Shown: positions 9,958 through 17,768 of the stretch, in pieces
Layout: the number at the start of each line of letters is the position of its first letter
How positions within the stretch are numbered: the stretch's first letter is position 1
DNA from: Imperialibacter sp963977595
Lineage (GTDB): Bacteria > Bacteroidota > Bacteroidia > Cytophagales > Cyclobacteriaceae
Assembly (NCBI RefSeq): GCF_048007035.1
Contig: NZ_CP180355.1
Coordinates: 5,766,001-5,830,000, forward strand
Direction of reading: 5' to 3'
DNA length: 64,000 nucleotides
Translations under genes and position numbers: made by a program
Notes under the pieces: generated by a model
Databases searched by the model: none
What the model was told of the DNA's origin: nothing
Seen by the model: only the letters and a program-made list of their open reading frames with translations

Positions 9958-10509
9958 ATTTTAAGACCGAGACCACGAGGTTTTAGGGGTAAACCTGAAG
10001 AACCTTACAAGATTAATGAGAGAATTGAAGCCCGTGAGGTAAGGGTAATTGCCGAAGATGGAAATCTTGGCGTTATTCCAACCCGGGATGCAATCAAAAT
10101 TGCCAAAGAGCAAAACCTGGATTTGGTAGAGATTTCTCCTACTGCAGTTCCTCCTGTTTGCCGTATAGTTGATTATTCAAAATTCAAATACGAGCAGAAG
10201 AAGAAACAGAAGGAGATCAAGGCCAAAGCTCAGAAGACTGTCATTAAGGAAATTCGTTTTGGTCCTAACACGGATGATCATGACTTCAACTTCAAACTGA
10301 AGCACGCCATCAACTTTCTTAAGGAAGGTTCCAAAGTTAAAGCATACGTGCAGTTTGTGGGCAGAACGATTGTGTTTAAGGAAAGAGGAGAAATCCTTCT
10401 TCTTAAGTTCGCTCAGGAATTGGAAGAGTATGGAAAGGTAGAGCAACTACCCAGGCTCGAAGGAAAACGGATGTCACTATTCGTTGCTCCTAAGGTCGCT
10501 AAGAAATAA
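9958..10509 (+). CDS. infC: Translation initiation factor IF-3, ATT start
   Basis: IF-3 binds the 30S subunit, checks start-codon pairing and prevents premature 50S joining. The reading frame opens after a TAA at 9940-9942 and has no ATG near its start. The only sensible initiator is ATT at 9958, placed 5 bases after a perfect GGAGGT (9947-9952). This gives 183 residues: an N-terminal domain beginning RPRPRGFRG and including INERIEAREVRVI and DLVEISPTAVPPVCRI, a lysine-rich linker (KYEQKKKQKEIKAK), and the C-terminal domain (KEIRFGPNTDDHDFNFKLKHA to the end). A start at TTG 10123 would remove much of the N-domain and is rejected. A rare AUU start is the known basis of IF-3 autoregulation in E. 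coli; the same control is inferred here. Confidence 0.93.
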   Translation: MLRPRPRGFRGKPEEPYKINERIEAREVRVIAEDGNLGVIPTRDAIKIAKEQNLDLVEISPTAVPPVCRIVDYSKFKYEQKKKQKEIKAKAQKTVIKEIRFGPNTDDHDFNFKLKHAINFLKEGSKVKAYVQFVGRTIVFKERGEILLLKFAQELEEYGKVEQLPRLEGKRMSLFVAPKVAKK

Positions 10510-10531
10510 TTTTTGTTAAACTATATATACA

Positions 10532-10726
10532 ATGCCGAAAGTTAAAACCAAATCGGGAGCAAAGAAACGCTTTAAGCTAACGGGGACTGGTAAAATCAAA
10601 CGTAAGCATGCTTTCAAAAGCCACATTCTTACCAAGAAGGAAACCAAGCAAAAGCGCTCTCTTACTGACATGACTTTAGTACATAAGTCAGACGAGAACA
10701 GAGTAAGAGATATGCTCAACATCTAA
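10532..10726 (+). CDS. rpmI: Large ribosomal subunit protein bL35
   Basis: A 64-residue basic ribosomal protein of the 50S subunit. It begins PKVKTKSGAKKRFKLTGTGKIKR, the invariant bL35 N-terminus, continues with HAFKSHILTKK, and has the usual length. It lies between infC and rplT, as in most bacteria, and is almost certainly in the same transcript. Confidence 0.96.
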   Translation: MPKVKTKSGAKKRFKLTGTGKIKRKHAFKSHILTKKETKQKRSLTDMTLVHKSDENRVRDMLNI

Positions 10727-10736
10727 GAAAAACTTA

Positions 10737-10786
10737 GGTTCTATGTTTCACCAGGTTTTTGGTCAACAAGTGTTCTGAGTAGAACC
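10737..10786 (+). promoter_or_regulatory. Structured spacer between rpmI and rplT
   Basis: A perfect 7-bp inverted repeat, GGTTCTA (10737-10743) and TAGAACC (10780-10786), encloses a smaller ACCA/TGGT hairpin (10750-10763). The 86-base gap between rpmI and rplT is long for this operon, and a nested RNA fold here could be a binding site for bL20 feedback control. That role is inference; bL20 autoregulation through operon RNA is known in E. coli and Bacillus. Confidence 0.4.
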
Positions 10787-10812
10787 ACCAAACACCAAAA
10801 AATGTAATTACT

Positions 10813-11157
10813 ATGCCAAGATCAGTAAATCACGTAGCGTCAAGAGCGAGGAGAAAGAAAATCCTCAAAGCAGCCAAAGGTTTTTATGGCCGCAGAAAGA
10901 ATGTATGGACGGTAGCTAAGAATGCCGTTGAAAAAGCATGGAAATATGCTTATGAAGGCCGCAAGCAGAAGAAGAGAAACTTCAGAGCTTTGTGGATTCA
11001 GCGTATCAATGCAGGTGCCAGAGAGCACGGAATATCTTATTCTGTATTGATGGGCAAAATGAAAACTTCCAAGATCGATTTGAACCGTAAGGTACTTGCC
11101 GACCTGGCCATGAACCACCCCGAAGCTTTCAAGGCTGTGGTGGACAAGGTAAAGTAG
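10813..11157 (+). CDS. rplT: Large ribosomal subunit protein bL20
   Basis: A 114-residue basic protein essential for early assembly of the 50S subunit, binding 23S rRNA. It has the family N-terminus PRSVNHVASRARRKKILKAAKGFYGRRKNVWTVAK-type basic helix (residues 1-36), followed by KRNFRALWIQRINAGAREHG and a globular C-terminal domain. The length is typical. It closes the thrS-infC-rpmI-rplT block and is followed 27 bases later by an intrinsic terminator. Confidence 0.97.
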   Translation: MPRSVNHVASRARRKKILKAAKGFYGRRKNVWTVAKNAVEKAWKYAYEGRKQKKRNFRALWIQRINAGAREHGISYSVLMGKMKTSKIDLNRKVLADLAMNHPEAFKAVVDKVK

Positions 11158-11184
11158 TTCAACAAGCCTTTGTCAATAATATTG

Positions 11185-11210
11185 AAAGCCCCAGAGATGG
11201 GGCTTTTTTT
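11185..11210 (+). terminator. Intrinsic terminator after rplT
   Basis: A stem AAAGCCCC / GGGGCTTT with a six-base loop (AGAGAT), followed by an uninterrupted T run, 27 bases beyond the rplT stop. A textbook rho-independent terminator. Confidence 0.92.
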
Positions 11211-11325
11211 GTGTTTTTTTGAGTAGAACTAGGCTATTTTATATCACCAATAGTTTCTAGGTGACGATGATTATTTTTATGATATTGATCTTAGTGTGTT
11301 ATTCTTTGAAAGCCCAAAAACTCCT

Positions 11326-11389
11326 CAGTTTAAATTAAGCATTTTCCCCATCTTATCGAGAATACGAAAAAAATGCTTAATTTAAACTG
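11326..11389. repeat. 20-bp perfect inverted repeat (large hairpin)
   Basis: The left arm (11326-11345, beginning CAGTTTAAATT) and right arm (11370-11389, ending AATTTAAACTG) are exact reverse complements over 20 bp, with a 24-base spacer. It lies between the rplT terminator and an AT-rich two-gene unit. It lacks a T tail, so it is not an obvious terminator; an operator, a hairpin element or an insertion footprint are all possible. Confidence 0.85.
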
Positions 11390-11426
11390 CCAAGCAGTTA
11401 CAAAAAAAAGGAGTAACTAAATCAGG

Positions 11427-12302
11427 GTGATTTTTGTTGTGCGAAGAAGAATATCTGATGAAGCTAAAAATTTGCGCAAGAGATTTTGTGAGCTATTAGT
11501 CAGATTAAATTCAAATGATATGACCTTCAAATTTGCCTTTTTGACATTTTTCGACAACTTTTCTCGAATTTTGGATTTCGAAGGAAGTCTTAATAAAGAC
11601 AATCCTTTCATCAAGGACAACCTTAAGCGAACATCTCCCAAGAACTTAGTTGACTCTTATTTGTCTGATTTAAAATCTATTGCTCAGAGTGATCCTTATT
11701 TTGAGTCAAGACTTGCGGCTTTTCGTTCCACTTTTAAAACGAAGACAAAGAAGACAAAGGGAGCATTCATCCCGCATAAAGATGAATATTTTAATGCTTT
11801 GTCCAAATTTGATTTCTCTCAAATAATAATCAATAAGCCCGAGATCAAGATAATAACTCCCACCTCCAATTTCTCCGGAGATGTCTGGATTGACATGGGC
11901 ATTAAAGACTTTAAGTTTAAGGGAGTAGGCTTTGCACTACATATCAGCCACATAGTGGCCCTTGATTTAGGCAAAACAAACTTCTCTAATTTTATTGAAA
12001 TTCAAATTCGTGGTAGAGAAAGTTTTAACAAGAAGCATTCGCTTGCCTATTGGATTCACTCTAGTTTTAAATCAAGGGTAGTGAGATCCTTTGTGCCAAA
12101 TTCAATGAATTACCTCTGCATGAAAATTGTTGATGACAATGAACTGATTCGTGACAATGATGTCAAAATTCTGACCATTGTAAAAAACTATTTAGTTCAG
12201 AACAGTATCAACATTCAACAAAGTGAATTTCCCAATCAAATCTTGATAAAGTCCTTGTTGGAAGCCGGAATGTATTCCAACATAAAGAATAAAATCAAAT
12301 GA
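11427..12302 (+). CDS. Hypothetical protein, first gene of an accessory pair
   Basis: A 291-residue protein that I do not recognise. It is predicted soluble and rich in Lys, Asn, Phe and Ser, with no signal peptide or membrane helix. The frame opens after TAA at 11418, so the first usable initiator is GTG at 11427, with AAGGAG about 13 bases upstream; the next Met is residue 32. The N-terminal third looks helical and basic; residues about 145-230 (KPEIKIITPTSNFSG, DVWIDMGIKDFKFKG, FIEIQIRGRESFNKK) look like a beta-rich domain. Base composition is clearly more AT-rich than the flanking genes, suggesting acquisition. It overlaps the next gene by ATGA, implying joint function. Confidence 0.65.
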   Translation: MIFVVRRRISDEAKNLRKRFCELLVRLNSNDMTFKFAFLTFFDNFSRILDFEGSLNKDNPFIKDNLKRTSPKNLVDSYLSDLKSIAQSDPYFESRLAAFRSTFKTKTKKTKGAFIPHKDEYFNALSKFDFSQIIINKPEIKIITPTSNFSGDVWIDMGIKDFKFKGVGFALHISHIVALDLGKTNFSNFIEIQIRGRESFNKKHSLAYWIHSSFKSRVVRSFVPNSMNYLCMKIVDDNELIRDNDVKILTIVKNYLVQNSINIQQSEFPNQILIKSLLEAGMYSNIKNKIK

Positions 12303-12718
12303 GTAACTCTGATGCCTCGATCAGTTCAATGTTTGATCCTGACGAGATCAATAGGCTAAAGAAGGCTGATCCTGACGCAGTCGTTGTTCTAAAACGTTAC
12401 TTTAAAGAACAACAGGATCATCGACTTTCAATTGAAAAGGCTGAAGCGGAGTTTGAAATTAAGAGAAAGGAACGAGAATTAGATAGACTTGATAAAGATG
12501 CTGTAATGTTTAGGATTATCCAGATATTAGGAATGATATTCGCATTTTCGTTAATAGGTTTGGGTATGTATTTTTCCTACTCTCTAATAAATGGCGGCAA
12601 GAATATGGCGGGATCTTTATTTGGAGGAGGAACACTAATTGCGGCAGGATCTATTTTTACAAGGTTTGCTTTGAAGCACTTGAGTGAAAAAAGGCTCAGT
12701 GATGTAGAAAGTAAATAA
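12299..12718 (+). CDS. Small coiled-coil protein with two membrane helices
   Basis: A 139-residue protein, translationally coupled to the preceding gene (ATGA, 4-base overlap). Residues about 25-67 are highly charged and probably coiled-coil (EQQDHRLSIEKAEAEFEIKRKERELDR). Two hydrophobic helices follow (about 70-93 and 101-124) with a glycine-rich GGKNMAGSLFGGGTLIAAGS stretch, then a short charged tail. This order, an EQQxHR-type coil followed by a two-helix hairpin, resembles DUF2335-like two-TM proteins, but the match is by eye only. It could be the membrane partner or effector of the upstream protein. It is AT-rich like its partner. Confidence 0.65.
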   Translation: MSNSDASISSMFDPDEINRLKKADPDAVVVLKRYFKEQQDHRLSIEKAEAEFEIKRKERELDRLDKDAVMFRIIQILGMIFAFSLIGLGMYFSYSLINGGKNMAGSLFGGGTLIAAGSIFTRFALKHLSEKRLSDVESK

Positions 12719-12757
12719 CGTAGCCGGGGCTTCGTTAGCTATTCGTGAGAAGAAGTT

Positions 12758-12792
12758 GCAATCGTCAAAACTAAAGAAGATGAGACGATTGC
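12758..12792. repeat. 9-bp inverted repeat between convergent genes
   Basis: GCAATCGTC (12758-12766) and GACGATTGC (12784-12792) are exact reverse complements with a 17-base spacer. The site lies between the stops of the accessory pair and the DUF5916 gene, so a two-way terminator is possible, although no T run follows on either strand. Confidence 0.4.
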
Positions 12793-12831
12793 CAAATAGA
12801 AATGAATGAAGACACCATATTCGGTTAAATC

Positions 12832-15330
12832 CTAGCTCCCTAGACCGCTGAATAGATACTTCCTTGCAGAGTTGTAATCGATGAAATAGGTGAGCCTTAC
12901 CGACAAGCTATTGACCTGGGGCAGGCTCAGGGTCTTGTCGAAGTTTTCAGCAAAATTAATGTCGGTATTATTGTCGCTTGAGCTGATGGAGTCTTTCCAA
13001 ACCACGTTCAAAAAGCTGCCAGGCGCAATTTGGTAGAAGTAAACAAAGTCAACATTGAGTGCATTGAAGTTGGTGTCGTGCTGCTTTTGTCCGGACTCGT
13101 CGATGCCTTCATACTCAGAGTCAGCCAATTGACCATTGCCCTGCAGGTCGTAAAATCCGTTATACTTAACATTGCTCCAATAGTGCCTTACCCGGAGGGT
13201 CAGCCCCATTTTGTTATTGAAGGTGTATTTGGTGCCAAGGATATTATTGGTGGTAAGAACATCTCTTTCTCCAAAGATGATCTCATCAAGCGATTCGTCA
13301 TCAGCATACAATTTGGTAACGTAGCCCTTCGAGTCTTCGGAGCTCTCTCTGCTAACCCGGAAGTCGATGGATAGTCTGTTATTGACCCTGTAGCGGATAG
13401 ATGCTCCCAATGAATTATACGCCTGCTGCCAGTCGGGCCTTCTCCAGGTATTTTGACTTACATATATTTTTACCGCTTTGCGGGAATCGCTTTCTACCCA
13501 TGAGTTCACGCTGTAGGAGCCCGGCTGAACGAAATAGTAGCCTTCTTCTCTGGGCTCGAAGTAGTCGTAGCTGTCAATAGGCTTCAGACTGGACGACATG
13601 CCCACTCCCCAGAAATTCTTGAATTGGGCGTAAGTAGATGCGTAAACGTCGGTGCTTGTGAATGTTCTTGGCTCAAAAAGCTGCCGGTATGATCCGCTGA
13701 CATTGGCCCGGTAGTAGTTAAATACCCCTGTCGGCTTAAATATCCTGTACATGAGCGATACGTTGTGCGAGACACTATTGGCTGCCCTGTTAAATCCAAA
13801 ATCGTTTGGATCGTAGCCTTTGCTCTCAACATTCCTGCTGACGCCATACTGAAAGCTGCCGCTTACTTTTGAAAGGCCCACGCTGTACTTATATCCATCC
13901 TCCAATTCACTTGACACACCGGCGTCTTCGGCATTGTAGATGTTAGACACAGCGCCAAATGCTGAGAATCGGTAGGTGTTGGTACTGTCGAGCAGGCTAA
14001 CGCTTGCTCCTGTAACGTTGGCATCGTTGACACCATCAAGTCTCGTTACGTTGGTATTGATCAGGTTGACGTTGGAATTGTTTTTCAGGATCTTGTCTAC
14101 CACCAGCACATTGAAATTGGTCAGCGGATCAACCTGCTCCTCTCTGGTTTCGCCGGTCTCAATATTCCGTATGTTGGCGTGCGTCTTGTTGGTCAGCGCA
14201 TTAAGGAAGCCAAGTCCCCAGCCTTCCCCATTTCTGCCGGAGATTTTGGTGGCATTGATCAGAGGTGCTGCCGATGGCGAACTGACTACTTCTTCTGTTT
14301 CGTCATTGTAGCTAACCTCTCCAAAAGTAGAACCAATACGCCTGGAATAAACGAGGTCACCCTTGTCGAATAGTTCCGTTCCCTCCGTGAAGAACTGCCT
14401 GTTTTCGCTGTATTGTACCTCATACGCCGATAGGTTCAGTACCACGTTGTCGGACTGCACCTGGCTAAAGTCAGGAATGAGGGCCATGTCGAGGGTGTAC
14501 GACTCGTTGATGCCGTATTTGAGATCCATGCCACCAGTAAACGAGAATTTTTCTTTGCCATTGACACCGTCGTTGGTGTAAATGGTGGTAGCGTAGGGCA
14601 ATAGCGACAAACGAACAGGTGGTTTGATATCTTCAAGTCCTCTGAGAACGCCCGATTGATTCACTGTGCCTCTGATTGAGTTGTCTACCGGATTCCAATA
14701 CGATTCCTCCTGATTTCGTTTTACCTGGCGGTAAAAGTTGATGCCCCAGTTTTGTTGAGAAGTAGCTGGAAACCGGAGAGCATAGTAGGGAATCTTTACT
14801 TCTACAGTCCAGCCGTGGTCGTCATAGGCAATGGCACTTTCCCAAACAGCGTCCCAATTCTCATCCCAATTATCGCCATTGATGAAGTAGTCGCCTTGCA
14901 CACCTGCCGCTGACACGAAAAAGCTGAAAGCATTCTGACCGCTGTTATAGGGGTCAACTAAAATGCCAAACCAGTCGGTGTTTCGGTTAAAGTCGTCTCT
15001 TTTACCAAACTCCTTTCTTATTTTGCCAGGCTCAGGGTCAAAGAGCCTTGCGGAAAGGTAGAGGGCATTGTCGTCATACACCAACTCAACGGCTGTCAGG
15101 AAGTCCGACTTTTCGCCATTGTTAGGTTTGAATTGCGTGAATTGAGTGGGTGTCGGGTTTTGACTCCAAATGTCTTCGTCAAGGATGCCGTCTACTTTTG
15201 GGCTGCTTGTGATGCGTTTGGTGGCAAACTCATTTTTACCGGAGCCGGCTGACACCAGGCGTGGAGAGAAAAGAAAAATTAAAAGAAAACAACCAAGGGG
15301 TAAGAGTTCTTTACGATCTAATTTGAACAT
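12832..15330 (-). CDS. DUF5916 protein with CBM9-like N-domain
   Basis: An 832-residue exported protein. An N-terminal signal segment (about 1-29) is followed by a carbohydrate-binding family-9-like domain: KVDGILDEDIWSQ near 45, then YDDNALYLSARLFD and WTVEVKIPYYALRFP. The rest is DUF5916, with repeated amphipathic beta strands typical of an outer-membrane barrel, including YSENRQFFTEGTELFD and many aromatic strand ends. Family members are widespread in Bacteroidota; some sit near sugar or hydrolase genes, but no activity is established. It has no operon partner here. A TAAATTTG box upstream may drive it. Confidence 0.85.
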   Translation of the reverse strand: MFKLDRKELLPLGCFLLIFLFSPRLVSAGSGKNEFATKRITSSPKVDGILDEDIWSQNPTPTQFTQFKPNNGEKSDFLTAVELVYDDNALYLSARLFDPEPGKIRKEFGKRDDFNRNTDWFGILVDPYNSGQNAFSFFVSAAGVQGDYFINGDNWDENWDAVWESAIAYDDHGWTVEVKIPYYALRFPATSQQNWGINFYRQVKRNQEESYWNPVDNSIRGTVNQSGVLRGLEDIKPPVRLSLLPYATTIYTNDGVNGKEKFSFTGGMDLKYGINESYTLDMALIPDFSQVQSDNVVLNLSAYEVQYSENRQFFTEGTELFDKGDLVYSRRIGSTFGEVSYNDETEEVVSSPSAAPLINATKISGRNGEGWGLGFLNALTNKTHANIRNIETGETREEQVDPLTNFNVLVVDKILKNNSNVNLINTNVTRLDGVNDANVTGASVSLLDSTNTYRFSAFGAVSNIYNAEDAGVSSELEDGYKYSVGLSKVSGSFQYGVSRNVESKGYDPNDFGFNRAANSVSHNVSLMYRIFKPTGVFNYYRANVSGSYRQLFEPRTFTSTDVYASTYAQFKNFWGVGMSSSLKPIDSYDYFEPREEGYYFVQPGSYSVNSWVESDSRKAVKIYVSQNTWRRPDWQQAYNSLGASIRYRVNNRLSIDFRVSRESSEDSKGYVTKLYADDESLDEIIFGERDVLTTNNILGTKYTFNNKMGLTLRVRHYWSNVKYNGFYDLQGNGQLADSEYEGIDESGQKQHDTNFNALNVDFVYFYQIAPGSFLNVVWKDSISSSDNNTDINFAENFDKTLSLPQVNSLSVRLTYFIDYNSARKYLFSGLGS

Positions 15331-15369
15331 TAAGGGCTTTTGTTAAACGAACTGTGCTAATACGCTTTG

Positions 15370-15377
15370 CAAATTTA
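15370..15377 (-). promoter_or_regulatory. Candidate -7 box for the DUF5916 gene
   Basis: On the minus strand this reads TAAATTTG, an exact match to the Bacteroidota -7 consensus TAnnTTTG, about 40 bases before the start codon. The nearest upstream TTG is 24 bases away, longer than usual, so support is partial. Confidence 0.3.
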
Positions 15378-15482
15378 GCCATGATTGCTGTTAGCTCATC
15401 CCAAATTCTGATAAATGGCGAGTGTTGGTGACATCTTTTTACACTTTAGCCCACTCGGTGTTGCCGTACACAATGGCGCAGT

Positions 15483-16556
15483 TCAATGATTGGATTCCCC
15501 GGCCTTCATCAGTGCCTTAATCTCCCCCAGTAGCTCGTCTCGTTTGGTCTTTCCAACATTGTTGAGCATGATGATGACTTGCCCATTTTCAAGGTTTCGT
15601 TCAATATAGGTGCGGAAGCTTGTTAACGTACCAGTGTGCAGTACTCTGTTCGAATTCTTTTCGTCGAGCATCCACCCAAACCCATACCAGGAGGTGCTTC
15701 CATCATTTAGTGTCATGGGTTTGTGGGCTTCTGCCATCGTTGCTTTTGACACCAACTTGTAACTTTGCAAAGCCTGGTGCCACTTGTACATGTCCTCCAC
15801 ATTGGAATAGAGCCCGCCGCCGCCGGTGGTAAAGTAGGGATAGTCATCTTCCTTTCCGTCGGCATCAAAGCCCTTGCAGGGATTGCTTCTTTCAGGCATT
15901 GTTTCATCATAAGCTACCGTGCTGGTCATGCCTGTTGGCTTGAATATATTTTCCTGCATAAAATCATTGAAACCCTTACCGCTGACCTGCTGAACGATGG
16001 ATGACAGCAACACATAGGCTGTGTTCGAGTATTCATATTGCTCGCCAGGAGCAAAATTGAGTGAATCAATGCGTTCGACCACGTTCACCACGTCGGAATT
16101 GGTAAAGCCAGGAACCGCCGCACCCAAGCCGTAATAGTCGGGAATGCCTGAGGTGTGGGTAAGTAGGTGTCGAATGGTAACTGTTTCTGCCCAGAGAGGA
16201 AAGCTTGGGAAATAGGTGCTCAGCGTGTCATCGAAAGTCAGCGTGCCTTCTTCCTTTAGAAGCATGACCGCCATCGTGGTAAACTGCTTGGATACCGAGG
16301 CCATATAAAATGTTGACGTGATGTCGAGAGCCTTTTTAGCATCAAAGTCGGCCATACCGTAGGCTTCTTTCAGCAGGGGGGCCGTGCTGTCCGCAATGAG
16401 AATGGTGCCATTGTAGAAACCCTCATTGTGGTACTTTTCCACAACGTTATGGAGTTGGTCGGTAAGATTTTCCTTGGGTGAACAGGCACTGAAAAAAAGG
16501 ATACTGCAGATAACCGCTGACGTGAATCGCATATAGTTGTTGGATTTGCTTGGCAT
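15483..16556 (-). CDS. Serine hydrolase, beta-lactamase/PBP family, lipoprotein
   Basis: A 357-residue class C beta-lactamase-like (S12) serine hydrolase. The lipobox LFFSAC ends a signal peptide; an inner ATG at 16532 (residue 9) would give an even more standard signal. The catalytic SxxK is SVSK (Ser87, Lys90), the second motif is YSN in EYSNTAYVLLSS, and the third is HTG in VLHTGTLTSF. The ligand is not predictable: such proteins include esterases, D-amino-acid peptidases and lactamases. It stands alone and is divergent from the LD-carboxypeptidase gene, so a link to peptidoglycan turnover is possible but only positional. Confidence 0.85.
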   Translation of the reverse strand: MPSKSNNYMRFTSAVICSILFFSACSPKENLTDQLHNVVEKYHNEGFYNGTILIADSTAPLLKEAYGMADFDAKKALDITSTFYMASVSKQFTTMAVMLLKEEGTLTFDDTLSTYFPSFPLWAETVTIRHLLTHTSGIPDYYGLGAAVPGFTNSDVVNVVERIDSLNFAPGEQYEYSNTAYVLLSSIVQQVSGKGFNDFMQENIFKPTGMTSTVAYDETMPERSNPCKGFDADGKEDDYPYFTTGGGGLYSNVEDMYKWHQALQSYKLVSKATMAEAHKPMTLNDGSTSWYGFGWMLDEKNSNRVLHTGTLTSFRTYIERNLENGQVIIMLNNVGKTKRDELLGEIKALMKAGESNH

Positions 16557-16692
16557 AAGATAGTGTTGGAAAAAGGAACATGAAAGCTTTTTCAGGAAAG
16601 CGGAAAAATGAGCAGTAGAATAAGGCTTTATCTTGATGAGAGGATTGCCATATCATCCAAACTTTTGTTAGTTTTCCGCTTAATTAGCGCTC

Positions 16693-17763
16693 ATGGATAG
16701 AAGAAAGTTTATTGCTGGAAGTATGCTGGCAGCTGGAGGCGGAATGCTGTTGCCAACAATGGCCAAAGCTGAAGGAAAAGCTACAACATCAGGCACCTGG
16801 CCCACCCGGGTCATCAAACCGAAGAAGCTAACCAAAGGAGATACAATAGGCCTTATCACCCCCTCGAGCGCCATCTCCCGGGGGTCTTTTGAGAGCACAC
16901 TTGAGAACATGGAAGCCCTTGGTTTTAAGGTGAAGTACTCCGACAATATGAGGGTGCGCAAGGGCTTTCTGGCAGGCACCGACCAGCAGCGGCTCGACGA
17001 CCTTCATGCCATGTTTGCAGATACTTCAGTAGATGGGATTTTCTGTGCCAGAGGTGGCTATGGCGCAGGCAGGCTTTTGCCTGGTATTGATTACGACTTG
17101 ATCACCTCCAACCCAAAGGCTTTTATTGGCTACAGCGACATCACAGCGCTGCATTTTGCGATATTCAATAAGACCGGGTTGGTGACTTTTCATGGCCCTG
17201 TGGGCGCCTCCAACTTCACCGACTACACCGCTGATAGCTTTGAAGATACGCTCATCAAAGGCAAAGGGAAGATAAAGATTGAGCAGGCAAAAGAAGACCG
17301 GGAAAAGAAGGAAGACTATATTCAGATTTATTCAATTTCAGAAGGGGTGGCAAAAGGAGAGTTGGTAGGAGGCAATTTGAGCTTAGTTAGCTCACTTACC
17401 GGCACACCATTCGATCTCGATTTCACCGGTAAACTGGTTTTTCTGGAAGAAGTTGGAGAGTCGCCCTATCGTGTCGACAGGATGCTGACACAGCTTTTGC
17501 TGGCCGGTAAGCTACAGGCTGCTAAAGGCATCGTCCTGGGTGTGTTCAACGACTGCGATGAAAAAGACACTGATCCTGATTTTGGCGACAAAACGTCGCT
17601 GAAAGAAACGCTTGCTGAGCGCCTGGGCGGATTGGGAATTCCCGTCTTATATGGAATGTCTTTTGGACACGTGTCCAATATTGCGACGCTTCCAATGGGC
17701 ATTTCTGCTGAGCTTGACACTTACAAACAATCGTTGACCCTTCTCGAAGAATCCGTTCTCTAA
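16693..17763 (+). CDS. ldcA: Muramoyltetrapeptide (LD-) carboxypeptidase, S66 family
   Basis: Peptidase family S66 enzyme that removes the terminal D-Ala from murein tetrapeptides. The triad is visible: Ser148 in GYSDITALH, Glu252 in FLEEVGESPYRVDRML, and His326 in SFGHVSN. The N-terminus MDRRKFIAGSMLAAGGG is a twin-arginine-like signal, unusual for E. coli LdcA, which is cytoplasmic, so this copy is probably exported. The length of 356 residues equals the family norm plus the signal. It is followed 5 bases later by a dipeptide epimerase, so the two probably act in sequence on muropeptides. Confidence 0.88.
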   Translation: MDRRKFIAGSMLAAGGGMLLPTMAKAEGKATTSGTWPTRVIKPKKLTKGDTIGLITPSSAISRGSFESTLENMEALGFKVKYSDNMRVRKGFLAGTDQQRLDDLHAMFADTSVDGIFCARGGYGAGRLLPGIDYDLITSNPKAFIGYSDITALHFAIFNKTGLVTFHGPVGASNFTDYTADSFEDTLIKGKGKIKIEQAKEDREKKEDYIQIYSISEGVAKGELVGGNLSLVSSLTGTPFDLDFTGKLVFLEEVGESPYRVDRMLTQLLLAGKLQAAKGIVLGVFNDCDEKDTDPDFGDKTSLKETLAERLGGLGIPVLYGMSFGHVSNIATLPMGISAELDTYKQSLTLLEESVL

Positions 17764-17768
17764 GCTTT

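Noticed and set aside
10123..10125. TTG as infC start
   Set aside because: It would remove about a third of IF-3, while the upstream frame encodes a conserved N-domain behind a strong ribosome site.
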